In this document: piece by piece, positions 6,504 through 13,855 of the stretch
How positions within the stretch are numbered: the stretch's first letter is position 1
Layout: each line of letters starts with the position of its first letter
Source of the DNA: Shinella curvata
GTDB lineage: Bacteria; Pseudomonadota; Alphaproteobacteria; Rhizobiales; Rhizobiaceae
Assembly: GCF_022899935.1 (NCBI RefSeq)
Contig: NZ_JALJCJ010000003.1
Coordinates: 1 to 64,000, forward strand
Length of the DNA: 64,000 bases
Direction: 5' to 3'
The notes under the pieces: generated by a model
The model's input: the letters and a program-made list of their open reading frames with translations, nothing else
Databases searched by the model: none
Told to the model about the DNA's origin: nothing
Position numbers and translations under genes: made by a program

Positions 6504-7411
6504 CACGACCTCTTCAGTTTGGGATCGAGGGCGTCGCGCAGGCCGTCACCCATGAGGTTGATGGCAAGCACGGTGATGAGGATGGCAAGGCCGGGGAAGG
6601 TCACGACCCACCAGGCGCGCTGGATGAATTCACGCGCTTCGGCCAGCATCGTGCCCCATTCCGGCGTCGGCGGTTGGGCGCCCATGCCGAGGAAGCCGAG
6701 GGCCGCCGCATCGAGGATCGCCGCCGAGAAGGCGAGCGTCGCCTGAACGATCAGCGGTGCCAGGCAGTTCGGCAGGATCGTCAGGAACATCAGGCGCATG
6801 GTACCGGCGCCTGCAACCTTCGAACCGACGACATAATCCTTCGACTTTTCGGTCATCACAGCCGCACGCGTCAGGCGCACGAAATGCGGCTGGTTGACGA
6901 GCGAGATGGCGATCATGGCGTTGACCAGCCCCGGCCCCAGCACAGCCACCAGCACGAGCGCCAGCAGCAGCGAGGGAAACGCCAGGATGATATCCATGAT
7001 GCGCATGATGAACGTATCGACCTTGCCGCGGAAATAGCCGGCGACCAGACCGATCAGCACGCCCGAGACCACCGACAGCGTCACTACGACGAGACCGATG
7101 AAGAGCGAGAATCGCGCGCCGTAGATAAGGCGCGAGAGGATGTCGCGGCCGACGGCGTCGGTCCCGAGAATGTGCCCCCAGCTGCCGCCTTCCTGGAAGA
7201 TGGTCGGCATGAGAAGGAGTTCGCGGTTCTGGGCGCTCGGATTGTGCGGCGCCACGAAGGGCGCGAAGACAGCGACAAACAGAATGATCAGGAACACGAA
7301 GAGGCCGATGACGGCGCCCTTGTTGCGCGAGAAGTAGAACCAGAATTCGGAAAGGCCCGACGGCGGCGAACCAACCGTCTTGGTTTCGGCCGTGTTTTGA
7401 ACAGTGCTCAT
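6503..7411 (-). CDS. dppC: Dipeptide ABC transporter permease DppC
   Basis: 302-residue inner-membrane permease. It has an N-terminal OppC-type cytosolic segment followed by the first membrane helix (GAVIGLFVFLIILFVAVFAPF). The periplasmic loop carries HILGTDAVGRDILSRLIYGARFSL, a signature of the OppC/DppC family. The EAA loop region (SKDYVVGSKVAGAGTMRLMFLTILPNC) contacts the ATPases. The C-terminus ends GDGLRDALDPKLKRS, again typical. Third gene of dppABCDF, 11 bases after dppB. Confidence 0.93.
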   Translation of the reverse strand: MSTVQNTAETKTVGSPPSGLSEFWFYFSRNKGAVIGLFVFLIILFVAVFAPFVAPHNPSAQNRELLLMPTIFQEGGSWGHILGTDAVGRDILSRLIYGARFSLFIGLVVVTLSVVSGVLIGLVAGYFRGKVDTFIMRIMDIILAFPSLLLALVLVAVLGPGLVNAMIAISLVNQPHFVRLTRAAVMTEKSKDYVVGSKVAGAGTMRLMFLTILPNCLAPLIVQATLAFSAAILDAAALGFLGMGAQPPTPEWGTMLAEAREFIQRAWWVVTFPGLAILITVLAINLMGDGLRDALDPKLKRS

Positions 7412-7421
7412 GGGCCGTCTC

Positions 7422-8426
7422 CTAGTGCCGGATGCGCGGGTTGATCCAGCCGTAAAGCAGGTCGACCACGAGATTGACGATCATGATGACGGCGGCGATC
7501 AGCATCAGGCCACCCTGCACCACGGCATAGTCACGCTTGAAGACGCTATCGACCATCCACTTGCCGATGCCCGGCCAGGAGAAGATCGTCTCGGTGAGGA
7601 TGGCGCCCGCGAGCAGCACGCCGACCTGCAGGCCGATCGTCGTGATGACGGGGATCATCGCATTGCGCAGCGCATGCACGCCGATGACGCGGAACGGCGA
7701 GAGACCCTTGGCGCGCGCGGTGCGGACATAGTCTTCGCCGAGCACCTCGAGCATGGCCGAGCGCGTCTGGCGCGCGATGACCGCAAGCGGGATCGTCGCA
7801 AGCACGATGGTCGGCAGGATCAGGTAGGTTACCGCCGACTTGAAGGCGCCGGCCTGTCCGGAGATCAGGCTATCGATCAGCATAAAGCCGGTGACCTGCG
7901 GGAAGAAATACATCAGCGAGATGCGTCCCGAGACCGGCGTCCAGCCGAGATAGCCGGAGAAAAAGATGATGAGCAGCAGGCCCCACCAGAAGATCGGCAT
8001 CGAATAGCCGATGAGCGCGACGCCCATGATCGACTGGTCGAGCCAGGTCCCCCGTTTCACAGCGGCAAGCACGCCAGCCGGAATGCCGAGCAGAACCGCG
8101 ACGATGATCGCGCAGAGCGCCAGTTCAAGCGTTGCCGGGAAGAGCTGCAGGAAGTCGTCCAGCACCGGCCGCTTGGTCACGATCGACGAACCGAAGTCGC
8201 CTGTCACGAGACCGCCGAGATAATCGAAATACTGGACGTACATGGGCCGGTCGAGGCCGAGCTGGTGCATGAGCTCGGTGTGCCGTTCCGGCGACATCAC
8301 GCGTTCACCCGACATCAGCATGACCGGATCGCCCGGCAGAAGTCGAATGAAGGAGAACGCGATCAACGATACCCCGATAAACGTGGGTATCAGGACGGCA
8401 AGCCGTCCGAAGATAAAGCGCAACAT
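7422..8426 (-). CDS. dppB: Dipeptide ABC transporter permease DppB
   Basis: 334-residue inner-membrane permease, begins MLRFIFGRLAVLIPTFIGVSL, the standard DppB/OppB start. The large periplasmic loop contains RLLPGDPV and GLDRPMYVQYFDYLGGLVTGDFG. The EAA loop is VRTARAKGLSPFRVIGVHALRNAMIPVIT. ATG 8426 is chosen over a TTG at 8435 because it opens the conserved N-terminus and has GGGATTGG upstream. The gene follows dppA after about 100 bases that contain a hairpin plus T-run, so its level is probably set below that of the binding protein. Confidence 0.93.
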   Translation of the reverse strand: MLRFIFGRLAVLIPTFIGVSLIAFSFIRLLPGDPVMLMSGERVMSPERHTELMHQLGLDRPMYVQYFDYLGGLVTGDFGSSIVTKRPVLDDFLQLFPATLELALCAIIVAVLLGIPAGVLAAVKRGTWLDQSIMGVALIGYSMPIFWWGLLLIIFFSGYLGWTPVSGRISLMYFFPQVTGFMLIDSLISGQAGAFKSAVTYLILPTIVLATIPLAVIARQTRSAMLEVLGEDYVRTARAKGLSPFRVIGVHALRNAMIPVITTIGLQVGVLLAGAILTETIFSWPGIGKWMVDSVFKRDYAVVQGGLMLIAAVIMIVNLVVDLLYGWINPRIRH

Positions 8427-8447
8427 GGGAGCCAATCCCTTCTTTTT

Positions 8448-8484
8448 TGAAAAACCGGCGGCCCGAATGTCTTCGAGCCGCCGG
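8448..8484 (-). terminator. Attenuator hairpin between dppA and dppB
   Basis: An 8-bp GC-only stem (8477-8484 with 8455-8462) around a 14-base loop. On the minus strand it is followed at once by TTTTTCAAAAAAG. It lies inside the dpp transcript just after the binding-protein gene. Such elements usually keep SBP mRNA more abundant than the permease part. Confidence 0.65.
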
Positions 8485-8529
8485 CCATAGCACGCTCTTG
8501 GCGGCGTGCGGTCGTCGTATTAACCGATA

Positions 8530-10125
8530 TTACTCGGCAATGTCCACGCCGTCGAAGACGAAGTCACCGAGCGGCGACTGGACGAAGCCCGAGACCTTCT
8601 TGCTCATCGGAACGACGGCAAGCGAGTGGTCGAGGGTGTTCCAGGGCGCTTCGCGCTTGAAGATGATCTGGGCCTCTTCATAGAGCTTGGTGCGTTCTGC
8701 GACGTCGGAGGTTTCCTTCGCCTTCGTCATCAGGTCGTCGAATTCCTTGTTGCACCACTGTGCACGGTTGTTGCCGCCGACGGCATCGCAACCGAGCAGG
8801 GTGTCAAGGAAGTTGTCCGGGTCGCCGTTGTCGCCCGTCCAGCCGAGGATGGCCGCGCCGTCGCGGTCTTTGGCAGACGAGAGCTTCAGGTATTCGGCCC
8901 ATTCGTAGGAGACGATCTCGGCGGTAACGCCGATCTTGGCGAGGTCGGCCTGCATCAGTTCAGCTGCGCGACGGGCGTTCAGCATATACGGACGGGCAAC
9001 CGGCATCGCCCAGATCTTCATCTTGAGATCCTTGACGCCGGCGTCTTCGAGCATCTTCTTGGCCGCATCCGGATCGTACTTGTCGTCTTCGACGGCATCG
9101 TTGTACGACCACATGGTCGGCGGGATCGGGTTCTTGGCAACGGTTGCCGCACCCTGGAAGACGGCGTCGACGATGGCCTGGCGGTTGACGGCCATGTTGA
9201 GGGCCTTGCGGACCTCGACCTTGTCGAACGGCGGAACCAGCGTGTTGTAGGCGAGGTAGGCGACGTTCAGGCCGGCCTGCTCGGAAACGTGCAGGTTCGG
9301 ATCAGCCTTCAGCTCGGCGACATCGGCGGCGTTCGGGTAGGACATCAGGTGGCATTCGCCGGCCTTCAGCTTCTGCGCGCGAACGGCAGCGTCGGTCGTG
9401 ATTGCGAAGACGAGGTCGTCGATCTTCTGCGCGCCGCCCCAGTAGTCCGGGTTGGCCTTGTAGCGGATGGCGGCATCCGGCTGGTAGGCGACGAAGGTGA
9501 ACGGACCAGTGCCCAGCGGCTGCTGGTTCATCAGCTCCATCTTGCCGTCAGCCTGCAGCTTGTCGGCATATTCCTTCGAGACGATCGAGATGAAGGGCAT
9601 GCCGAGGTTGGCGAGCAGCGGCGCTTCCGGGCGCTTCAGCGTGATCTTGACCGTCAGGTCGTCGACCTTTTCGATCTTGTCGATGACATCAGGCAGGCCC
9701 ATGCCGGCGAAGTATTCCCAGGAGGCGCCCGGAACGTACTTGTTCCACGGATTGTCGGCCTTGTACTGGCGCTCGAAGGAGAAGATCACGTCGTCGGCGT
9801 TCAGCTCACGCGACGGTGTGAAATATTCGGTCGTCTGGAACTTCACGCCCTTGCGCAGCTTGAAGGTATATTCCTTGCCGTCGGCAGAAATTTCCCAGCT
9901 CTCAGCCAGCGCAGGCTCCAGTTCGGTCGTGCCGCGCTTGAACTCCACCAGGCGGTTGTAAACCGTGTGGGCTGCGGCATCGAAGGTCTGGCCGCCCGTG
10001 TAGAGACCGGGGTCAAAGCCTTCCGGCGACGCTTCCGAGCAATAAACGAAGGTCTTCGACCAGGCGGCCGTCGACATCAGCGAGACGACCGCCGTCGCCG
10101 CGAGAAGAGTAGTCAGCTTTTTCAT
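8530..10125 (-). CDS. dppA: Dipeptide ABC transporter substrate-binding protein DppA
   Basis: 531-residue periplasmic binding protein of the SBP_bac_5 (peptide/nickel) family. The signal peptide is MKKLTTLLAATAVVSLMSTAAWS, with cleavage likely near residue 23. The mature protein starts KTFVYCSEASPEGFDPG, a DppA-type start with the cysteine near residue 29. The frame extends to 10347, but ATG 10125 has GGGAAGC upstream and starts the signal peptide, so the upstream 74 codons are leader DNA. First gene of dppABCDF. Peptides (and possibly 5-aminolevulinate or heme, as in other rhizobia) are the probable cargo. Confidence 0.93.
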   Translation of the reverse strand: MKKLTTLLAATAVVSLMSTAAWSKTFVYCSEASPEGFDPGLYTGGQTFDAAAHTVYNRLVEFKRGTTELEPALAESWEISADGKEYTFKLRKGVKFQTTEYFTPSRELNADDVIFSFERQYKADNPWNKYVPGASWEYFAGMGLPDVIDKIEKVDDLTVKITLKRPEAPLLANLGMPFISIVSKEYADKLQADGKMELMNQQPLGTGPFTFVAYQPDAAIRYKANPDYWGGAQKIDDLVFAITTDAAVRAQKLKAGECHLMSYPNAADVAELKADPNLHVSEQAGLNVAYLAYNTLVPPFDKVEVRKALNMAVNRQAIVDAVFQGAATVAKNPIPPTMWSYNDAVEDDKYDPDAAKKMLEDAGVKDLKMKIWAMPVARPYMLNARRAAELMQADLAKIGVTAEIVSYEWAEYLKLSSAKDRDGAAILGWTGDNGDPDNFLDTLLGCDAVGGNNRAQWCNKEFDDLMTKAKETSDVAERTKLYEEAQIIFKREAPWNTLDHSLAVVPMSKKVSGFVQSPLGDFVFDGVDIAE

Positions 10126-10612
10126 AGTGAGCTTCCCAGGTTTGCTTTTTTGTTCTCTTGTTGCGAGCTCGGGTGCATTTCCAGCCCCGGCTTGCGCGGA
10201 TGGAACGACATTTGCCGCTCGATTGCAATAAGTCCGCAAACAAATTTGTCCAATCGGAAAAATCTGCAGAACTTTATTCTCCACAGCATTCGAAACCGCT
10301 TTAAAAGCGGAACGAATCAGCACCGTCACCCGGTCAATCCCCACCACCCCTGATAGCGGCGACGCAGGGCGCGTGTCATATCAGGACAACGAGGCAAGAG
10401 GGGCTGCCCTTTTCTGCTTCACTCCGTGGCGGCGGAATGAGGCAAAAAAGAAAAGGGCAGCCTCACTTTCGTTTTCAGCCTTTGTTTCCAAAGGCTTGGC
10501 TATTTTTCCGCAAAAATATCCCTCTCCCATCGCGAAATTGTCGGGCAAAGCCCTTTGCCGCCAGAGATTGCGACGCTAGATTCCCTTTGTGGATTCTGGG
10601 GGTGGAGACCAC
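10126..10612. other. Divergent intergenic region between dppA and luxR-type gene, with a long inverted repeat
   Basis: About 490 bases holding the dpp promoter region and the start region of the rightward regulator. It contains a 13-bp perfect inverted repeat (10402-10414 with 10450-10462) whose 35-base interior is itself partly self-complementary. No protein-coding frame in it resembles anything. The AT-rich part near 10210-10280 is the likely dpp promoter, but I cannot assign -35/-10 boxes confidently. Confidence 0.5.
10402..10462. repeat. Long imperfect inverted repeat (hairpin)
   Basis: Arms GGCTGCCCTTTTC and GAAAAGGGCAGCC are perfect over 13 bp; within the loop CACTCCG and CGGAATG can pair further. 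It could be a terminator, a stable RNA element or a decayed mobile palindrome. No direct repeats flank it that I can see. Confidence 0.5.
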
Positions 10613-11332
10613 GTGCCCGTGTTGAACAGACATTACCGGCGATACGATTTCGAAGGCGATCTTGAGAAGGCTCTCAATCGCGTAGACTTCTTTCGCATAT
10701 TTCACACCATGGCGCTGCGCTACGACTTCGAGCATTTCGGCGTGCTGCAGCTCACCAATGAGCACGAGACGAGCCAGCTCGCGATGCGCCTGATGCTGCA
10801 CGATCTGCCGGCAGGGCTGGCGGAAGCCTATGACAAGCGCCACCGCCTCAACGATTCAACCCTCTTCAAGAGCTTCTACAAGTCGACGATCTCGACCGTC
10901 TGGCGCAGCGCCGATCATTTCGAGAACGGTTCGCGCGACGGCTCCGATTTTCTCGACCAGATCGGCTTCGACATGGCGCTGTCCATTCCAGTGCATTCAG
11001 TGAACGGCATGCGCTACGTGGTGCTCTTCCTCGGCGACGGGGACGACATTGCCCGCAACGAGCACTACGAAATCTGCTACGAGGCCAATTGCGCCTTCGA
11101 CTATTTCCACCGCCAGGTGCTCGCCAACAAGGCGGGCATGGGCTTGACCCCCCGCGAGACGGAAATCCTGCGCTGGATTTCCTACGGCAAGACCGCAAGC
11201 GAGATCGCCCTCATCGTATCGGTCTCCGAGCACACGGTGAATTCGCACACGGCGACGATCCTGAAGAAGCTCGATGTGGTCAACCGCACGCAGATGGTGG
11301 CCAAGGCGATCCGCGAACAGATCATACAGTAA
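10613..11332 (+). CDS. LuxR family transcriptional regulator (autoinducer-domain type)
   Basis: About 239 residues. Residues 20-150 resemble the autoinducer-binding domain of LuxR-type proteins, but I do not see the full set of signal-contacting residues. The C-terminus is a clear LuxR/GerE helix-turn-helix: LTPRETEILRWISYGKTASEIA, then VSEHTVNSHTATILKKLDVVNRTQMV. No luxI-type synthase is nearby, so it may be a solo regulator or respond to another ligand. The start is uncertain: GTG 10613 is 5 bases after GGTGGAG and is preferred, with GTG 10589 and GTG 10619 as alternatives. It is divergent from dppA, which it might regulate. Confidence 0.8.
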   Translation: MPVLNRHYRRYDFEGDLEKALNRVDFFRIFHTMALRYDFEHFGVLQLTNEHETSQLAMRLMLHDLPAGLAEAYDKRHRLNDSTLFKSFYKSTISTVWRSADHFENGSRDGSDFLDQIGFDMALSIPVHSVNGMRYVVLFLGDGDDIARNEHYEICYEANCAFDYFHRQVLANKAGMGLTPRETEILRWISYGKTASEIALIVSVSEHTVNSHTATILKKLDVVNRTQMVAKAIREQIIQ

Positions 11333-11455
11333 CCACACAAACAGGCTCGTAACGCTGCGATAGTAGAGTTAGGGACTTGTTAATGCGCACGGGCTGGATG
11401 ACAGTAATCTCGGGCGCGGCCCATTCGTTCAATGCAATCAGGTTCACCTACCGCC

Positions 11456-11863
11456 ATGACAGCACCCGTGCATATCCTGCTCGTCGATGACGATCCCGCG
11501 GAAAACGTCATCCTCAGCGCGCTGATGCGCAAGGTCGCCAGCTATGCGATCACGCTGCATTATGTCGAAACGGTAGAGGGTGCGCTGGATTTCATCCGGG
11601 CAAGCGGCGGGCCGCTGGACATGATCCTGATGGACAATCGGCTCCAGCCGCAGGCGGACTTCCGCGAGACCGTGCCGGAACTGCGCCGCAACGGCTATAT
11701 CGGACCGGTCGGCGTCATCTCGTCGTCGATCAGCGACGCCTATTTCCAGAAGATCGACGACTACGGCGTCGACTTCCGCATCGACAAGGCCGAACTCGAC
11801 CCGACGGCCATCGAATTCATTCTGCAGGAATATGTAAAGCGGGACGTCAGCGCCGGGGAGTAA
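11456..11863 (+). CDS. Single-domain response regulator (receiver only)
   Basis: About 135 residues made of one receiver domain and no output domain. The acidic pocket is ILLVDDDPAE near residues 8-17, the phosphoacceptor Asp is in LMDNRLQP near residue 60, the switch serine is in VISSS near residue 90 and the conserved lysine in RIDKAEL near residue 113, so it looks active. No histidine kinase is adjacent; partners may be distant. The start could be ATG 11432 (eight residues longer); neither has a strong ribosome site. It lies between the LuxR-type gene and the end of rirA, possibly co-transcribed with luxR. Confidence 0.82.
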   Translation: MTAPVHILLVDDDPAENVILSALMRKVASYAITLHYVETVEGALDFIRASGGPLDMILMDNRLQPQADFRETVPELRRNGYIGPVGVISSSISDAYFQKIDDYGVDFRIDKAELDPTAIEFILQEYVKRDVSAGE

Positions 11864-11911
11864 CCGTACGCGACGTGCCCGCTTTAAAAGCTGAACCGGC
11901 GAAAGCCGGCG

Positions 11912-12376
11912 TCAGGCCGCCGGCTGCTGCACGATCGGCGCGGTCTCCAGGCCAAGCAGCAGGCCGATCTGCGGGCGCGCCTTGACGAGATCGTCGATCG
12001 TGTACTGCTGCAGCACTTCGAAGAAGGCGTTGAGCGCCTTGCGCAGCGCAGAATTGAGCCCGCAGCTATCGACCAGCGGGCACTCGACTTCACCCGCCTC
12101 GAAACATTCGGCCATGGCGAAGGAATCCTCCGTTACACGCACGACGTCGAACAGGGTGATCTCGCTTGCCGGCTTCGGCAGACGCACGCCGCCGTTGCGG
12201 CCGCGAACCGTCTCGATGATGCCGGCGCGGGTCAGCGGCTGGAGGATCTTGAACAGGAACAGTTCGGAGACCCCATAGGCCCGGGCGATTTCGGGGATGC
12301 GGCTGAGCTTTTCACCATTCGCCGCGCAGTACATCAACATGCGCACGGCATAGTTGGTTTGTTTCGTCAGACGCAT
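11912..12376 (-). CDS. rirA: Iron-responsive Rrf2 family regulator RirA
   Basis: 154-residue Rrf2-family repressor that senses iron through a bound Fe-S cluster and represses iron uptake genes when iron is plentiful. The N-terminal winged helix begins MRLTKQTNYAVRMLMYCAAN, nearly identical to rhizobial RirA. Three cysteines at residues 91, 99 and 105 (AECFEAGEVECPLVDSC) match the cluster ligands known for RirA. It is divergent from the Fe3+ binding protein gene fbpA, as in Sinorhizobium. An Irr-type box (12430-12446) lies between them, so rirA expression may be tied to Irr and heme status. Confidence 0.95.
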   Translation of the reverse strand: MRLTKQTNYAVRMLMYCAANGEKLSRIPEIARAYGVSELFLFKILQPLTRAGIIETVRGRNGGVRLPKPASEITLFDVVRVTEDSFAMAECFEAGEVECPLVDSCGLNSALRKALNAFFEVLQQYTIDDLVKARPQIGLLLGLETAPIVQQPAA

Positions 12377-12429
12377 CGGGAACTCCGAATCCGATTTTGA
12401 GGTTCCATCACATATAGGACAGATCGAGA

Positions 12430-12446
12430 TTTAGAACAATTCCAAA
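12430..12446. promoter_or_regulatory. Irr-type iron control element between rirA and fbpA
   Basis: TTTAGAA-CAA-TTCCAAA is a near-perfect palindrome with one mismatch to the Irr box (ICE) TTTAGAA-N3-TTCTAAA known from Rhizobiales. It lies 53 bases upstream of rirA and 110 bases upstream of fbpA. I see no good TGA-N9-TCA RirA box here. Confidence 0.65.
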
Positions 12447-12556
12447 AAGCGGAAAATCACATTCATGTTATGGCAGTGGTCGCACGGTTGACTGGAAGGG
12501 GCAAGCCGATAAAGACGACTTTGGCAGTAAAGATTAAATTGCACCAGGAGGACCCG

Positions 12557-13600
12557 ATGCAACTGCTTAAGACGTCTCTCGCCACCCTTGCCCTCTCGAC
12601 CGTCGGCCTGGCCGTTGCCGCGCCTGCTTTTGCAAACGGTGAAGTCAACATCTATTCCTATCGGCAGCCGGACCTGATCAAGCCGCTGCTCGATGAATTC
12701 ACCAAGGAAACCGGCATCACCACGAATGTGCTCTTCCTCGACAAGGGTCTCGTGGAACGCATCCAGGCCGAAGGCGCCAATTCGCCAGCAGACGTCATCC
12801 TGACGGTCGATATCTCGCGCCTCACCGAAGCCAAGGACGGCGGCGTGACGCAGCCGGTCGCAAGCGATGTCATCAACAAGGATATCCCCTCGCAGTATCG
12901 CGACCCCGACGGCAACTGGTTCGGCCTGACCACCCGCTCGCGTGTCGTCTATGCCTCCAAGGACCGGGTCGCACAGAACGAGATCACCTATGAGGAACTT
13001 GCCGACCCGAAATGGAAGGGCAAGATCTGCACGCGCGACGGCCAGCATTCCTACAATGTCGGCCTCACCGCCTCCATGATCGCCCACCATGGCGAAGCCG
13101 AAGCCGAGAAGTGGCTGACCGGCCTCAAGAACAATCTCGCACGCAAGCCGGACGGCGGCGATCGCGATCAGGCGAAGGCTATCCTCGCCGGCGAATGCGA
13201 TCTCGCGCTCGGCAACTCCTACTATGTCGGCCTCATGCAGACCAACGAGAAGGAGCCGGAGCAGAAGGAATGGGCGGCCGCCATCAAGGTGCTCTTCCCG
13301 AATGCCAACGACCGCGGCTCCCATGTCAACGTCTCCGGCATGGCCATGGCCAAGAACGCCCCGAACAAGGACAACGCGGTAAAGCTGATGGAATTCCTGT
13401 CGGCCGGCAACGCGCAGCAGATCTATGCCGAGCAGGTCTACGAATATCCGGTCCTGCCGGGTGCCGAGCCCTCCGCGGTCGTCAAGTCCTTCGGCACGCT
13501 GAAGGCCGACACGCTGCCCCTCGTCGACATCGCGGCCAACCGCAAGAAGGCATCCGAGCTGGTCGACAAGGTCGGCTACAACGACGGCCCGTCGCAGTAA
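12557..13600 (+). CDS. fbpA: Fe3+ ABC transporter substrate-binding protein
   Basis: 347-residue periplasmic ferric-iron binding protein (FbpA/AfuA/FutA type). The signal peptide is MQLLKTSLATLALSTVGLAVAAPAFA, and the mature protein begins NGEVNIYSYRQPDL. The motif HVNVSGMAMAKNAPNKDNAV and the tyrosines in EQVYEYPVLPG are typical of the class; a pair of tyrosines usually binds iron, e.g. in GNSYYVGLMQ. ATG 12557 follows AGGAGG; the longer frame to 12470 has no such support. It is divergent from rirA. The permease and ATPase genes do not follow it; a matching permease is 20 kb away at 33.7 kb. Confidence 0.92.
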   Translation: MQLLKTSLATLALSTVGLAVAAPAFANGEVNIYSYRQPDLIKPLLDEFTKETGITTNVLFLDKGLVERIQAEGANSPADVILTVDISRLTEAKDGGVTQPVASDVINKDIPSQYRDPDGNWFGLTTRSRVVYASKDRVAQNEITYEELADPKWKGKICTRDGQHSYNVGLTASMIAHHGEAEAEKWLTGLKNNLARKPDGGDRDQAKAILAGECDLALGNSYYVGLMQTNEKEPEQKEWAAAIKVLFPNANDRGSHVNVSGMAMAKNAPNKDNAVKLMEFLSAGNAQQIYAEQVYEYPVLPGAEPSAVVKSFGTLKADTLPLVDIAANRKKASELVDKVGYNDGPSQ

Positions 13601-13627
13601 TACCCTGGCCTCCCAAGGCAAACACGG

Positions 13628-13655
13628 AAACGGCGGCTTTAGGGCCGCCGTTTTC
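13628..13655 (+). terminator. Rho-independent terminator of fbpA
   Basis: 10-bp stem (13628-13637 with 13644-13653), 6-base loop, ending in TTTT. It lies 28 bases past the fbpA stop codon. Confidence 0.9.
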
Positions 13656-13755
13656 ATTTGTCGCGCTTAGCGGATCCTGTCGCTGGTGGACCCGGCGGTG
13701 TCCTCGCTTCAGGTCCCCGAAGCTCCTGGCCACAAGCCTGCTTCCCCGCCTCAAG

Positions 13756-13816
13756 CTCCCACCCCTCTGTCGTCATCCTCGGTCTTGCCCCGAGGATGAC
13801 GACAGAGGGGTGGGAG
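13756..13816. repeat. Perfect 26-bp inverted repeat (intergenic palindrome)
   Basis: Left arm 13756-13781 is the exact reverse complement of right arm 13791-13816, with a 9-base loop. The inner core CGTCATCCTCG...CGAGGATGACG recurs in altered form at 59993-60081, which marks it as a member of an interspersed palindrome family rather than an ordinary terminator. Confidence 0.8.
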
Positions 13817-13855
13817 GCAAAGAAACACCAAACAGCACCAGGGCCGCCATCTCTC

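Larger units (their letters stand above)
13601..13855. other. Intergenic region with terminator and palindromic repeat
   Basis: 255 bases between convergent fbpA and the M48 protease gene. It holds an fbpA terminator (13628-13654) and a perfect 61-base inverted repeat (13756-13816). The remaining bases show no gene. Confidence 0.6.

Noticed and set aside
10473-10843. A leftward 122-codon frame opposite the LuxR-type gene
   Set aside because: It overlaps the start of the LuxR-type coding region in antisense and has no independent support.
13654-13755. A short gene in the fbpA-M48 intergenic region
   Set aside because: Frames through it are open only because they run on from neighbouring genes. 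No ribosome site or recognisable product.
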